Of a stretch of DNA of 64,000 nucleotides, positions 8,201 through 17,438 are shown in pieces. The first letter of the stretch is position 1. The number at the start of each line of letters is the position of its first letter. The notes under the pieces were generated by a model. The model did not search any database. It was not told the origin of the DNA and was given only the letters and a program-made list of their open reading frames with translations. The position numbers were made by a program, and so were the translations under genes. The DNA comes from Neopusillimonas maritima. Lineage in GTDB: Bacteria; Pseudomonadota; Gammaproteobacteria; Burkholderiales; Burkholderiaceae_B. The stretch is from the NCBI RefSeq assembly GCF_003576595.1, contig NZ_NQOU01000001.1, positions 684,337 to 748,336 of the forward strand, given 5' to 3'.

Positions 8201-9292
8201 GTGAACGCTCAATTCGATCCTTCCGTCTGTCCCACACCCTGGTGGTTACCGAATGGGCACATGCAAACGATTTGGGGTGCTGCAGGCGCCCGCTTTCATC
8301 GGGTTGCATTTATACGCGAACGTGTCACCACACCCGACGGCGATTTTGTCGACTTCGATTGGACTGCGCCGGGATTGTTCGCCGATCGTTCCGCCGATAA
8401 CCGAAAAGTTGAACCCGATCCTGCTTTGGCACACACGGCAGCACGACGCTGGCTGGAACCGCCCGATCAACAAGTACTCAACCATGCCCGCGATATCCCG
8501 GCTCTGGTCCTGTTTCATGGCTTGGAGGGCAGCAGCCAAAGCCGTTACGCGCAATCTATTGCGCACTATTTTCGGGCGCGCGGCTGGATTGTTGTTGTCG
8601 CGCATTTCCGCGGATGCTCAGGCTTTCCAAATCGAATGGCCCGAGCATACTACTCGGGTGACACCGATGAAATCGGCTTCATTTTGGCGCAACTCAAATC
8701 CAAAGTTCCCAACGCCAAATGGCACGCCGCCGGGGTATCGTTAGGCGGCAATGCACTGGTTAAATATTTGGGTGAAAATGCCGAAAGCACGCATTGGTTG
8801 CATGCTTGCACGGCTATTTCAGTACCACTCGACCTAGTGGCGGCAGGAGAGGCTTTATCGCGCACACCGGCCGGTCGTCAGGTGTATTCGCGATATTTTC
8901 TGAAAAGCATGATCACCAAAATACGCGAAAAAGCACAGCGTTTTCCCGGTATTACGGATACTTTCAAGCTCGGACAAGTTAAAACCATACGTGATTTTGA
9001 CGACTTATACACGGCGCCCATGCATGGCTATAAGAATGCACTTGATTACTGGACTCGTGCCTCAGCCAAACCCGTGCTCAAGTCAGTCAGCAGGCCCACG
9101 CTCATCTTAAACGCCCGCAACGACCCGTTTATACCCGAGGCATCTTTACCTGGAACGAGCGAGTGCTCGGATGCCATTTTGTTGCACCAACCGGCGCAAG
9201 GCGGGCACGTGGGTTTTATTACCGGTGGCTTTCCCGGCAACCTGAACTGGCTGCCTAACCGAATGGCCAACTATTTTGAACGCCTTACCTGA
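8201..9292 (+). CDS. YheT-type alpha/beta hydrolase
   Basis: 363 residues from GTG 8201. The N-terminus has the family hallmark PWWLPNGHMQTIWG (near residue 11), followed by the alpha/beta-hydrolase core: LVLFHGLEGSS near 104 with the oxyanion HG, GVSLGGN near 182 with the nucleophile serine, LNARNDPF near 300 for the acid, and GGHVGF near 329 for the catalytic histidine. E. coli YheT-like proteins (COG0429) are putative esterases of unknown physiological substrate. An insertion rich in charged residues near 60-90 is longer than in E. coli. The gene overlaps the convergent M48 peptidase gene by 8 bases. Confidence 0.88.
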   Translation: MNAQFDPSVCPTPWWLPNGHMQTIWGAAGARFHRVAFIRERVTTPDGDFVDFDWTAPGLFADRSADNRKVEPDPALAHTAARRWLEPPDQQVLNHARDIPALVLFHGLEGSSQSRYAQSIAHYFRARGWIVVVAHFRGCSGFPNRMARAYYSGDTDEIGFILAQLKSKVPNAKWHAAGVSLGGNALVKYLGENAESTHWLHACTAISVPLDLVAAGEALSRTPAGRQVYSRYFLKSMITKIREKAQRFPGITDTFKLGQVKTIRDFDDLYTAPMHGYKNALDYWTRASAKPVLKSVSRPTLILNARNDPFIPEASLPGTSECSDAILLHQPAQGGHVGFITGGFPGNLNWLPNRMANYFERLT

Positions 9293-10751
9293 ACTGTTCA
9301 AGTAACTCACGATTGGTTCTCACCCGATCCTGAAGCTCCCGAATACGCACATCAAGTTCTGATTGCTCGTAGAAATCATTGGAAAGCCCCCTTGCCTGCT
9401 GAAGCTGTACCACCGCAGCCGCCAAAGCACCCATTTTTTCGTAATAATCGGCCATGGCCCGACGCGCCTTAACCGGCTGACCAAGACGTTCAAAGGCTTG
9501 CGCCTGCAGTTGATAAAACCGTGGCTCTTCAGGCCAGCGCTCAATTAAATTATCCAGCTGTTTTAACGCAGCGGACGTTTCATTGTTCTTCAATAATGCC
9601 TCAACGGCGGCCAGGCCTACCCCCTGGTTCTCGGGCCAACGCGCCAGAGCCCGATCGGCGATTTGACGTGCTTGTTCAACTTGATTCCGGGCCATCGCCA
9701 AATCAATTTCCAGGCTGGCCATTGGGGGCGACTGAACCCCTTGAGCTCCGGCTTGGCGCAAGGCCTGCGCAACCTCGTCATATGCTTTGCGCTCCCAGGC
9801 CAGATACGCCAGCCCATACCACGCAGCAGCGCGCCTGACCCCTTCATATTGAGACGCTTCTTGCCGCAACACAGACTCGGCATTACGTGCAGAGCCAGAG
9901 TCGCGCGCTTGAAGAACGCGCAGCTTGGAGCGAACAAACCAGAAGGCGTCGCTATCTTGATGACGCCCTGCTGACATTCCCCTGGCACGGTTTTCAATAT
10001 CCGACATACGCTGAATGGAGAGCGGATGAGTACTTGCGTAAGCACCGCCGCCCTCACCTCGATTCAGCCGTGCGGCGTTCTCGAGCTTGGAAAACATCTG
10101 CACCATTCCCGCAGGATCAAACCCTGCCTTGGTGAGCATTTCAAAGCCGGCCCGATCCGCCTCTTGTTCAGCCTGACGCGAGAAGCCAAGTTGTTGATCA
10201 ACTGCCGCCGCCTGGCCGAATGCCGCAACACCCATGGCCAGGTCACCACTACCCGCCAAAGCTGCAAGCAGCGCGCCGGCAATTGACGCCAATGCAATAT
10301 TTCGTGACTTCGTGCTTTGTGTCATGCCGCGGGCGACATGGCGTTGATAGACGTGCGCGATTTCGTGCGCCACAACCGAAGCTAACTGTGACTCATTGTC
10401 GGCCGCCACGATAAGACCGCTATTAATACCAACGTAACCCCCCGGCAGCGCGAACGCATTAATTGAAGGGTCGCGAACACCAAAGACGGTGACATCTGCG
10501 CCTGATGAGGCCTGGCTTAAACGACGCCCCAAGCCCAATAAATATTGAGAGACATCGGCATCGTTAATATACGAAGGGAAACGACGCCCTTGTTCCATAA
10601 TGGCGTCGCCCAGGGTTTGCTCTAATGCGGGGGAAAGGTCGGCCGAGGAGGCCGCACCCATGCTTGGCAACCCCACAGGTTGTGCCTGCAAACCTTGCGC
10701 TCCTGCAGCGCACACCAGAAAAACCGTGCACAGCCAGCGCTTTAACCTCAT
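9285..10751 (-). CDS. bepA: BepA-like M48 metallopeptidase with TPR domain
   Basis: 488 residues. A signal peptide is visible (basic MRLKRW, hydrophobic core, AQG/LQA cleavage region near residue 23), so it is periplasmic. The M48 domain has the zinc-binding HEIAH near residue 128 and a downstream QEADRAG supplying the third ligand (near 194). From about residue 300 a helical repeat region of TPR type runs to the end. This architecture is that of BepA (YfgC), which degrades or matures outer-membrane proteins such as stalled LptD at the BAM complex. The start codon overlaps the end of ctaG by 4 bases, so the two are co-transcribed. Confidence 0.9.
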   Translation of the reverse strand: MRLKRWLCTVFLVCAAGAQGLQAQPVGLPSMGAASSADLSPALEQTLGDAIMEQGRRFPSYINDADVSQYLLGLGRRLSQASSGADVTVFGVRDPSINAFALPGGYVGINSGLIVAADNESQLASVVAHEIAHVYQRHVARGMTQSTKSRNIALASIAGALLAALAGSGDLAMGVAAFGQAAAVDQQLGFSRQAEQEADRAGFEMLTKAGFDPAGMVQMFSKLENAARLNRGEGGGAYASTHPLSIQRMSDIENRARGMSAGRHQDSDAFWFVRSKLRVLQARDSGSARNAESVLRQEASQYEGVRRAAAWYGLAYLAWERKAYDEVAQALRQAGAQGVQSPPMASLEIDLAMARNQVEQARQIADRALARWPENQGVGLAAVEALLKNNETSAALKQLDNLIERWPEEPRFYQLQAQAFERLGQPVKARRAMADYYEKMGALAAAVVQLQQARGLSNDFYEQSELDVRIRELQDRVRTNRELLEQFR

Positions 10752-11605
10752 GCAGCCCCCGATGCCTTAGCTGGTAAGGCGCGCTGACGCGGTGTCGTCA
10801 ACCGCTTTTTGGCGGACAAACGCATCAGCGTACCCAATGCAAACAATAAACCGAAAACCTCGACAAACCCCGCCAGAATCCACATTGTGAGACCGCCGAT
10901 ACCTTGGTCGGTCACGGCGGACATACCTGGAATAGCCCGACCGCAGAGATCAAAAATTGGGTAAAGGTCATATTCGGTGAAGGTAATGATGGCTCCCACC
11001 ACCATTTGCGGCACCATGGTAATGACCGGGGAAATAATTCGCCCACCCGGCGACATGACCGCAGGGGGGCTTGGCCGACGATCGAGAATCAAATTCCAAT
11101 ACAAAAAGCCGCTAATAACCACTGACCAGTTCATCAGGCGATACAAGCGCCAATCGAGCATGGAATAAAACTGGACAGTGGGAATCAGCCAGACCACTAC
11201 GAGGAACACGAACATGAACGGCACAAGAATTTTGTGCGTTAACAACCAAACCCAGAAGCGCCCAAACGGTGTTTGCAAAAACCGACGTAACCAAGCCCGC
11301 AGCGACAAAGGCAAGCCGGCACGCAGCACCTGCCCCGGGTATGCCCCCATGATAAGTAGCGGACCAAGATGATGAAGCACGAGATGCTGCAGCCGATGCG
11401 CAAAGAACAAGCGCTCGGCGTAATAATCAACGCGGGTATGAAGCGACAGGTAAAGAAACACCAGGCCCACCCAGAACAGCGCCTGACGCGCTGCCGAAAC
11501 CCGATGCACACGTGTGCCACGAACAAACAAAACAATGCCCACGAAAAACATGAGCAATAAAGCCGGGGAGAACTCCCACGGCGTCAACCAACCGAGGACA
11601 TCCAT
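10748..11605 (-). CDS. ctaG: Cytochrome c oxidase assembly protein, CtaG (caa3 type)
   Basis: 285 residues with about seven hydrophobic membrane segments. The family signatures are FFAHRLQHLVLHHLGPLLIM near residues 68-87, rich in histidines, and the later WDLPRWSPP-like region represented here by LDRRPSPPAVMS. caa3_CtaG (PF09678) proteins assist copper insertion or assembly of heme-copper oxidases at the inner membrane; they are not homologous to the Cox11-type CtaG. No oxidase subunit gene is in this window. The M48 gene follows with a 4-base overlap. Confidence 0.88.
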   Translation of the reverse strand: MDVLGWLTPWEFSPALLLMFFVGIVLFVRGTRVHRVSAARQALFWVGLVFLYLSLHTRVDYYAERLFFAHRLQHLVLHHLGPLLIMGAYPGQVLRAGLPLSLRAWLRRFLQTPFGRFWVWLLTHKILVPFMFVFLVVVWLIPTVQFYSMLDWRLYRLMNWSVVISGFLYWNLILDRRPSPPAVMSPGGRIISPVITMVPQMVVGAIITFTEYDLYPIFDLCGRAIPGMSAVTDQGIGGLTMWILAGFVEVFGLLFALGTLMRLSAKKRLTTPRQRALPAKASGAA

Positions 11606-11633
11606 GACACAGATTCTGTGAAAGACAACCGGC

Positions 11634-11975
11634 TTAGTTTAAAGCAATATGCCGATGATCGCCCCAGCGTACATCACGCACACCTTCCAGTTTTTTCAAT
11701 TGGCGCGCCTGATTCATAAGTGCCGGCTTCAAGTCGTCGGGGCAAGAAACCGTGACACACGCTGTGACCAGCGCCGGATCGGGTGCGCGGTCGACCTGCA
11801 TTGAACCAACGCTCAACCCAGCCACACCGAAGTCGCGATAAAGTGTTTTACGAATTTGCCCCATGTTTGCGCGGGAACAAACCAGCGTTAAACGCGACAC
11901 GGCCGGTTTCTTGACAATACCAGCCGGCATGGTTTGTACACCGGCACGACGCAAAAAAAGATTGAATAAACGCAT
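11634..11975 (-). CDS. Small protein resembling the MgtC C-terminal (ACT-like) domain
   Basis: 113 residues from ATG 11975, which is preceded by a strong GGAGGAG sequence. The N-terminal 25 residues are basic, and the rest looks like the soluble C-terminal ACT-like domain of MgtC/SapB proteins: a first beta strand SRLTLVCS, a helix GQIRKTLYRDF, a VTACVTVSCP strand, and a closing LEGVRDVRWGDH strand. No MgtC-type membrane domain is present here or upstream, so this is an orphan domain rather than a whole MgtC. MgtC inhibits F1Fo ATPase and acts in Mg2+ starvation; a regulatory role here is inference. A sigma70 promoter at 12251-12279 and a structured leader of about 270 bases precede it. Confidence 0.7.
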   Translation of the reverse strand: MRLFNLFLRRAGVQTMPAGIVKKPAVSRLTLVCSRANMGQIRKTLYRDFGVAGLSVGSMQVDRAPDPALVTACVTVSCPDDLKPALMNQARQLKKLEGVRDVRWGDHRHIALN

Positions 11976-12244
11976 AACACAACTCCTCCGCGTGCCATTT
12001 TGATGAAAACAAGCACAGCGTGATGACCCGCGCACTGACTGCGCAGAATCTATTCATATTTAAAGTGGAGTCGGTTGTTCGGAAGAACTCCGAAAAATTG
12101 ACTGCCACACCCTTGTTTGTGTCACCGGGCGTGGCATGGCTTACTGCCGAAATCGCCCTAGTGACTTGTTCGGTCGATAGATAATCGACAACTGTCGTCG
12201 CTTGAGTCGGTATTCACCGCAGAAAGCTCCTGTATAACCAAAGA
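11976..12244 (-). promoter_or_regulatory. Long structured leader with competing hairpins
   Basis: About 270 bases lie between a strong promoter and the MgtC-like gene. In the RNA, 12165-12154 (GUCAC..GGGCG) can pair with 12131-12121 (CGCCC.GUGAC). A second, incompatible hairpin pairs 12135-12127 (GCCACGCCC) with 12112-12104 (GGGUGUGGC), nine pairs with one G-U, and a run of five U follows at 12097-12093. The two share 12131-12127, as an antiterminator and terminator would. A further small hairpin CGACA/UGUCG lies upstream. I recognise no named riboswitch class here. Regulatory function is inferred from structure and position. Confidence 0.5.
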
Positions 12245-12250
12245 AGCAAA

Positions 12251-12279
12251 ATTATAGCCTGTAGAAGCTTGTTCGACAA
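12251..12279 (-). promoter_or_regulatory. Sigma70 promoter for the structured leader
   Basis: On the minus strand TTGTCG (12274-12279) is followed after 17 bases by a perfect TATAAT (12251-12256). The transcript should start near 12244. It points toward the MgtC-like gene and lies just downstream of the TM2-type gene. Confidence 0.72.
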
Positions 12280-12295
12280 GGGGCCAGGCTATTTT

Positions 12296-12712
12296 TCAGT
12301 AAGTATAGCCATCCAGCCAACCCAACTGTTCATAAACATGAATCACGGTCATAGCGAGACCGAACATAACGACTGTTGCGCCAAATAGCGTGGTCAGAAT
12401 AGCGATTACAACTGGCCCCCAGCCGGTTTGAGTAATCGACACACCGTTGTTATAGCGCTGATCGAACCAACTGTCGGGCTTAAGACAGAAGATGAGAGCC
12501 TCAATATAACCGGCTGCGGCCGGAATGAACAAAAGCAGAAAAGCGGGTGTATCCCACCAAACCGGGCGGCTAAGCGCAAACGCCAACAGGCCGGCGGTTA
12601 CCAGCGTAAACAACCACGCACCACGACGATGCAGATACCACCAATGTGCTCCAAACACGCCCAGCACAGCCGCCAGCAGCGATACAATAACTTTACTTCG
12701 ATGTGTAGACAT
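12296..12712 (-). CDS. TM2-domain-like small membrane protein
   Basis: 138 residues with about four hydrophobic segments (near 8-25, 31-48, 54-75 and 100-125). The opening pattern KVIVSLLAAVLGVFGAHWWYL, a lysine then an Ala/Gly-rich helix ending in GAHxxY, is that of the TM2 (NINE) family. TM2 proteins are of unknown function. The gene is divergent from the Ubi-type hydroxylase 51 bases away and is followed by the leader promoter of the MgtC-like gene. Confidence 0.72.
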   Translation of the reverse strand: MSTHRSKVIVSLLAAVLGVFGAHWWYLHRRGAWLFTLVTAGLLAFALSRPVWWDTPAFLLLFIPAAAGYIEALIFCLKPDSWFDQRYNNGVSITQTGWGPVVIAILTTLFGATVVMFGLAMTVIHVYEQLGWLDGYTY

Positions 12713-12763
12713 TTCTTAAACTCATAACCGAATAGCCGAATTGTATTCAAGCTCGGCCCCTTT

Positions 12764-13921
12764 ATGTCTGACCCCGACTACGATATTGTGATTGCGGGCG
12801 CCGGCCCGGTTGGTAGCGCGCTTGCCTTAATGCTTGCGCGCTACGCCCCACAGCCCGAACGGATTGCGCTGGTTGGCGCGTCGTTCATGCGCCGGGGGGC
12901 TTCGCCCAACGAGGCTTCCGACCCGCGCTCAATCGCGGTCAATCACGGCAGTATTGAACTCTTACGCAAGCTAAAGGCCTGGCCTGCACACTATCGGCCC
13001 ATCGAAACGGTGCATGTTTCGCAACAAGGGCGATTGGGCCGAACCGTCATTCAACATACCGACCTTAATGTTGCGGAACTGGGGGGGGTAGTCAATTACA
13101 CCGACCTATTAACTGAGCTGCACCACTCGCTGGCAAGCAGCGGCATCAGTTGCATTGAACTTAAACACGCCGCACTGCAGTTGAATGAATATCCGGAAGT
13201 GCTGGCCGACACTCGCAGGATTCAAGCTTATATGGGCGTGCAATCTGATGGCATTCGCCCCAAAGGGCTCAACAAACAATACGACCAGTGTGCCGTATTA
13301 ACAGTGGTGAAGGCGGGTGAGCCGCGCCCAGGCTGGGCTTTCGAACGATTTACCCGGCAGGGGCCCCTAGCATTGTTACCCCACCCCTCCGGCGCCAATC
13401 ACTATGGCGTTGTGTGGTGCTGCCGGCCCGACACCGCTGCGCAATTGCGTGACGCCCCCGATACCGATTTCAACACCCAACTACAAAGTATTTTTGGCGA
13501 ACGGCTGGGCACTTTATCTGTTTTGGGCGAGCGCGCTGTCTACCCACTCTCGCTGCATGCGGGCCCCACACGCATCGGCCGGCGAGGTATTGCAATCGGC
13601 AATGCAGCTCAAACATTACATCCGGTAGCGGGCCAAGGGCTGAATCTGGGTTTGCGGGACGCAGCGCAGCTTGCACACACCTTACGTTTTTGGCTTACTC
13701 AACCAAGCCAGGACCCAGGCCCTATGCTGGAACACTACACGCAACTGCGCAAACCCGACCGTTGGCTCACCACGGGCATTACCGACTTCCTGCCGCGCAT
13801 ATTCTCAACCAAACAGCCTCTTGTAGAACATGCGGCAGGGCTGGCCTTACTCGGCATGGACCTCAGTTTAGGAGCGCGTATGCCGCTTGCTCATCATCTG
13901 TTACAAGGCCTGCGTCGGTAA
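12764..13921 (+). CDS. UbiH/UbiF-family FAD-dependent monooxygenase
   Basis: 385 residues. An N-terminal FAD-binding fold shows IVIAGAGPVGSALALMLAR (near residue 8) and the later family blocks DPRSIAVN near 57 and GNAAQTLHPVAGQGLNLGLRD near 285-303, where the flavin ribityl is bound. This is the UbiH/UbiF/VisC (COG0654) group of ubiquinone hydroxylases, which add oxygens to the ring during ubiquinone synthesis at the membrane. Which ring position it hydroxylates cannot be told from sequence, since betaproteobacterial Ubi hydroxylases vary in regioselectivity. dusB starts 52 bases downstream. Confidence 0.86.
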   Translation: MSDPDYDIVIAGAGPVGSALALMLARYAPQPERIALVGASFMRRGASPNEASDPRSIAVNHGSIELLRKLKAWPAHYRPIETVHVSQQGRLGRTVIQHTDLNVAELGGVVNYTDLLTELHHSLASSGISCIELKHAALQLNEYPEVLADTRRIQAYMGVQSDGIRPKGLNKQYDQCAVLTVVKAGEPRPGWAFERFTRQGPLALLPHPSGANHYGVVWCCRPDTAAQLRDAPDTDFNTQLQSIFGERLGTLSVLGERAVYPLSLHAGPTRIGRRGIAIGNAAQTLHPVAGQGLNLGLRDAAQLAHTLRFWLTQPSQDPGPMLEHYTQLRKPDRWLTTGITDFLPRIFSTKQPLVEHAAGLALLGMDLSLGARMPLAHHLLQGLRR

Positions 13922-13973
13922 CCAAATTTATTTCCCTCTCCCCACCCTGGTCAGGGAACGTTAAAATGCCCCC

Positions 13974-14990
13974 ATGCAAATCGGCCCCTGGACCCTCCCC
14001 AATCGTGTATTTGTTGCGCCTATGGCAGGTGTAACCGATCGTCCCTACCGACAACTCTGCAAGCGGTTGGGTGCAGGCTATGCCGTCTCTGAAATGGCAG
14101 CCAGCAATCCTCGTTTATGGAATAGCGTCAAAACATCACGTCGCCTGAACCACGACGGGGAAATCGACCCCATCGCAGTGCAAATTGCGGGGGCCGACCC
14201 TGAAATGATGGCGGAAGCCGCTGTTTTCAATATTCGTAAAGGCGCCCAAATTATTGATATCAATATGGGCTGCCCGGTTAAGAAAGTGTGTAATGTCGCC
14301 TCCGGCTCCGCTTTGCTGCGTCACGAAGACCTCATTGCCCGCATTCTTGAAAGCGTCGTTAGCGCGTGTCGGCCATTCGGCATTCCCGTCACGCTCAAAA
14401 CCCGCACCGGATGGGATCACCACTCGCGCAATGCACTTCGCATCGGCAAATTGGCGGAAAACACCGGCATCTCCGCCCTTACCTTACATGGGCGCACACG
14501 TGCCGACTTATACAACGGGCATGCGGAATACGACACCATCAAAGAAGTCAAAAGCCAACTGCATATCCCCGTTATCGCCAACGGCGATATCGACAGTCCG
14601 GAAAAAGCCCGTTTTGTTCTCAATTACACGGGAGCCGATGCCATTATGATCGGCCGCGCGGCCCAAGGCCGGCCCTGGATTTTTCGGGAAGTCGATCACT
14701 TTCTGGCAACCGGCACTTACCTGCCTCCCCCTACTTTCGGGGAATTACGCGATTGCCTGCTCGAACACCTTGAAGATCACTATCGTTTCTACGGCGAGTA
14801 CACTGGTGTAAGATCGGCACGCAAACACGTTGGATGGTATCTGGGCAAACTTCCCCTGAGCGCGCCCTTGATTCAACGCATCAATCAAAGCGACCAAAGT
14901 CAAGAACAACTCGCCGCCCTGGCAGCCTGGTTCGACCAGTTCGCACCCGAAAAATATTTAACAACACCATCGCAGGCGCTGGCCGCCTGA
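13974..14990 (+). CDS. dusB: tRNA-dihydrouridine synthase B
   Basis: 338 residues. The FMN-binding TIM barrel begins with the characteristic FVAPMAGVTDRPYRQLC (near residue 15), then SEMAAS, the catalytic-region DINMGCPVKKV near residue 97, a TLKTRTGWD strand, LHGRTR near 165, VIANGDI near 198 and MIGRAAQGRPW near 225. DusB reduces uridine to dihydrouridine in the tRNA D-loop. The order dusB then fis is widely conserved in Gamma- and Betaproteobacteria and holds here with a 19-base gap, so they share a transcript. Confidence 0.96.
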   Translation: MQIGPWTLPNRVFVAPMAGVTDRPYRQLCKRLGAGYAVSEMAASNPRLWNSVKTSRRLNHDGEIDPIAVQIAGADPEMMAEAAVFNIRKGAQIIDINMGCPVKKVCNVASGSALLRHEDLIARILESVVSACRPFGIPVTLKTRTGWDHHSRNALRIGKLAENTGISALTLHGRTRADLYNGHAEYDTIKEVKSQLHIPVIANGDIDSPEKARFVLNYTGADAIMIGRAAQGRPWIFREVDHFLATGTYLPPPTFGELRDCLLEHLEDHYRFYGEYTGVRSARKHVGWYLGKLPLSAPLIQRINQSDQSQEQLAALAAWFDQFAPEKYLTTPSQALAA

Positions 14991-15009
14991 ACTCACAACA
15001 GCGAAAAGA

Positions 15010-15249
15010 ATGAACTATCCCAACCCCATTGAACAGTGTGTACGCGAGCATCTGGAACGTTATTTCGCCGACCTGGGAGACACCGAGCCACACGATATTC
15101 TGGCCATGGTGGTCAACTGCGTTGAAAAACCGGTGTTGCAAATCGCGCTGGAAAAAACGCACGGCAACCAGTCAAAAGCGGCCGCTATGCTGGGTATTAC
15201 GCGCAGCACCTTGCGTAAGAAACTCAGCGCGCACGATTTGCAACCTTGA
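15010..15249 (+). CDS. fis: Fis-type nucleoid-associated DNA-binding protein
   Basis: 79 residues, slightly shorter than enteric Fis (98). The C-terminal helix-turn-helix is clear: NQSKAAAMLGITRSTLRKKL at about residues 55-74. The N-terminal beta-hairpin that contacts invertases in E. coli Fis is shortened. Fis bends DNA and regulates rRNA and other growth-phase genes. Its place directly after dusB confirms the assignment over other Fis-HTH proteins. purH starts 25 bases downstream. Confidence 0.93.
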   Translation: MNYPNPIEQCVREHLERYFADLGDTEPHDILAMVVNCVEKPVLQIALEKTHGNQSKAAAMLGITRSTLRKKLSAHDLQP

Positions 15250-15274
15250 ACCCATCTACTTTTGAGTCGTACCC

Positions 15275-16870
15275 ATGAAGATACAAACCGCCCTGCTTTC
15301 GGTTTCCGACAAAACCGGTATCGTTGAATTTGCCCAAGCATTGGTTGAGCGCGGCATTAAACTTTTATCAACCGGCGGCACGGCAAAAATGCTTGCGCAA
15401 GCGGGCCTGCCTGTTACCGAAGTAGCCCAACACACCGGCTCACCGGAAATTCTCGATGGCCGCGTCAAAACGTTACACCCAAAAATTCATGGCGGGCTAC
15501 TGGCACGTCGCGATAGTACTGAACATTTAGAAACGCTGGAAGCGCACGGTATAGACCGCATTGATTTGCTGGTTGTGAATTTGTATCCCTTTCGCGAAAC
15601 CATCGCCAAGCCGGGCTGCACTTTTGCCGATGCAGTGGAAAACATTGATATCGGCGGGCCGGCCATGTTGCGGGCGGCTGCAAAAAATCATGGTACCGAA
15701 GAAGGCGGCGTCGCCGTTGTGATCGATCCGGTTGATTACAAAAAAGTACTGGCCGATATCGACGGCCCGGACGGTCAGCCCTCCTATGCCCTGCGACTGG
15801 CCTTGGCGGCAAAGGTCTATGCCCATACCGCAGCCTACGACGGCGCCATTGCCGGGTACTTAAGCAGCCTGGCAAACGAAGCGCCGGCGCAGAACGCAGA
15901 ACCCGAGCGCACCCCTTGGCCGGCAATGCTTACGGTGCAAATGAAACGCGAACAAACGCTACGCTATGGCGAAAACCCGCATCAGGCTGCTGCGTTTTAT
16001 GTTGACCAACCGGTCGGCGCCGGCCTATTGGGAAGCTATCGCCAGCTTCAAGGCAAAGAACTTTCATACAACAACATTGCCGATGCCGATGCGGCCTGGG
16101 AGTGCGTGCGCAGCCTTGAAACGTGTGGCTGCGTGATTGTGAAGCACGCCAATCCATGTGGCGTGGCGGTGGCGGAAAATTCGGAAGAAGCCTATCAAAA
16201 AGCCTTCAAAACCGACCCTACATCCGCTTTCGGTGGCATTATTGCCTTTAATCGTCCGGTTGATGAAAAAACCGCCAGGGCGATTACAGAACAACAGTTT
16301 GTCGAGGTGCTATTGGCGCCGGCCTACTCAGGCGAAGCACTGGCCGTATTCACCAGCAAAAAGAACGTTCGCGTGCTCGAGGTGCCCAGTGGCAACGCCC
16401 AGAACCCGATGGATATTAAAAGGGTTGGCGGAGGCTGGCTGGTACAAACCCCCGACACCTTCCAGGTGGATGAAAGCCTGCTCAAGGTCGTCACGGATAA
16501 ACAACCCACCCCCCAACAATTGCACGACATGCTGTTTGCCTGGAAAGTTGCAAAGTATGTGAAATCGAATGCCATTGTGTTTGCCGCAAACGGCATGACA
16601 CTGGGCGTTGGCGCGGGTCAAATGAGCCGTATTGACTCAGCACGCATTGCCTCCATCAAAGCTGAAAACGCGGGTCTGAGTCTGGCCGGTTCCGCCGTCG
16701 CCTCCGACGCTTTCTTCCCTTTCCGTGACGGCCTGGACGTTGTAGCCGAAGCCGGCGCTACGTGTGTTATTCAACCCGGCGGCAGCGTGCGCGACGACGA
16801 AGTCATTGCCGCCGCTAACGAACGCGGTATTGTCATGGTGCTCACCGGCACCCGTCATTTCCGTCATTAA
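15275..16870 (+). CDS. purH: Bifunctional AICAR formyltransferase / IMP cyclohydrolase
   Basis: 531 residues, the normal size. It performs the last two steps of IMP synthesis: formylation of AICAR, then ring closure. The N-terminal MGS-like cyclohydrolase domain (about 1-195) starts [14 protein letters not shown] and carries [10 protein letters not shown] and [12 protein letters not shown]. The C-terminal transformylase domain has LRYGENPHQ near 230, the KHANPCGVA block near 290 with the catalytic lysine and histidine, and FFPFRDGLD near 480. The stop overlaps the ruvC start by one base, so ruvC is translationally coupled. Confidence 0.97.
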   Translation: MKIQTALLSVSDKTGIVEFAQALVERGIKLLSTGGTAKMLAQAGLPVTEVAQHTGSPEILDGRVKTLHPKIHGGLLARRDSTEHLETLEAHGIDRIDLLVVNLYPFRETIAKPGCTFADAVENIDIGGPAMLRAAAKNHGTEEGGVAVVIDPVDYKKVLADIDGPDGQPSYALRLALAAKVYAHTAAYDGAIAGYLSSLANEAPAQNAEPERTPWPAMLTVQMKREQTLRYGENPHQAAAFYVDQPVGAGLLGSYRQLQGKELSYNNIADADAAWECVRSLETCGCVIVKHANPCGVAVAENSEEAYQKAFKTDPTSAFGGIIAFNRPVDEKTARAITEQQFVEVLLAPAYSGEALAVFTSKKNVRVLEVPSGNAQNPMDIKRVGGGWLVQTPDTFQVDESLLKVVTDKQPTPQQLHDMLFAWKVAKYVKSNAIVFAANGMTLGVGAGQMSRIDSARIASIKAENAGLSLAGSAVASDAFFPFRDGLDVVAEAGATCVIQPGGSVRDDEVIAAANERGIVMVLTGTRHFRH

Positions 16871-17415
16871 TGAGAGTCCTTGGCATTGACCCCGGCCTTC
16901 GGCGCACCGGCTTCGGCATTATCGATGTCGAAGGCATGCGCCTTGGCTATGTGGCCAGTGGCACCATTCAGGTTCCCGCCGACCTCCCCCTGGCACAGCG
17001 CCTGAAAACCATTCTGGATAATGTCAGGGAGATCATTCAGGCACATAACCCCACCGTTTCCGCGCTGGAAAAAGTATTTGTCAATACGAATCCAACCTCA
17101 ACCTTGCTATTGGGGCAGGCACGCGGCGCGGCCATGTGTGCGCTGGCCGACCATCACCTCGACGTCCACGAATATACGGCACTGCAAATCAAGAAATCCG
17201 TCGTTGGAAACGGCCACGCCGCCAAAGAACAGGTACAAGCCATGGTTCAGCGTTTATTGAACCTGAACGGCTTGCCTTCGCCGGACTCGGCCGATGCCCT
17301 GGCTTGTGCTATTTGCCATGCACACGTGGGTGCTCTGGCCGCGAAACTACATGCCGGCGGAGCACTATCAGGCCGGGGCGGCGCGCGTTTGCGCGGCGGC
17401 CGTTTATCGCGCTGA
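16870..17415 (+). CDS. ruvC: Holliday junction resolvase RuvC
   Basis: 181 residues. RuvC cuts Holliday junctions symmetrically after RuvAB branch migration. The RNase H-like active site is visible as D7 in [12 protein letters not shown], the Glu in SALEKVFV (near residue 66), and the Asp pair in [17 protein letters not shown] (near 140). The C-terminal tail is rich in Gly, Arg and Ala, longer than in E. coli. It begins on the last base of purH and is followed by ruvA after 23 bases. Confidence 0.97.
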   Translation: MRVLGIDPGLRRTGFGIIDVEGMRLGYVASGTIQVPADLPLAQRLKTILDNVREIIQAHNPTVSALEKVFVNTNPTSTLLLGQARGAAMCALADHHLDVHEYTALQIKKSVVGNGHAAKEQVQAMVQRLLNLNGLPSPDSADALACAICHAHVGALAAKLHAGGALSGRGGARLRGGRLSR

Positions 17416-17438
17416 ACATTATTGAATAAGGTATCGAC

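Noticed and set aside
12160-12244. Match of the 5' part of the MgtC-like leader to the M-box or yybP-ykoY riboswitch
   Set aside because: I could not find the conserved blocks of either class, so I report only the competing hairpins.
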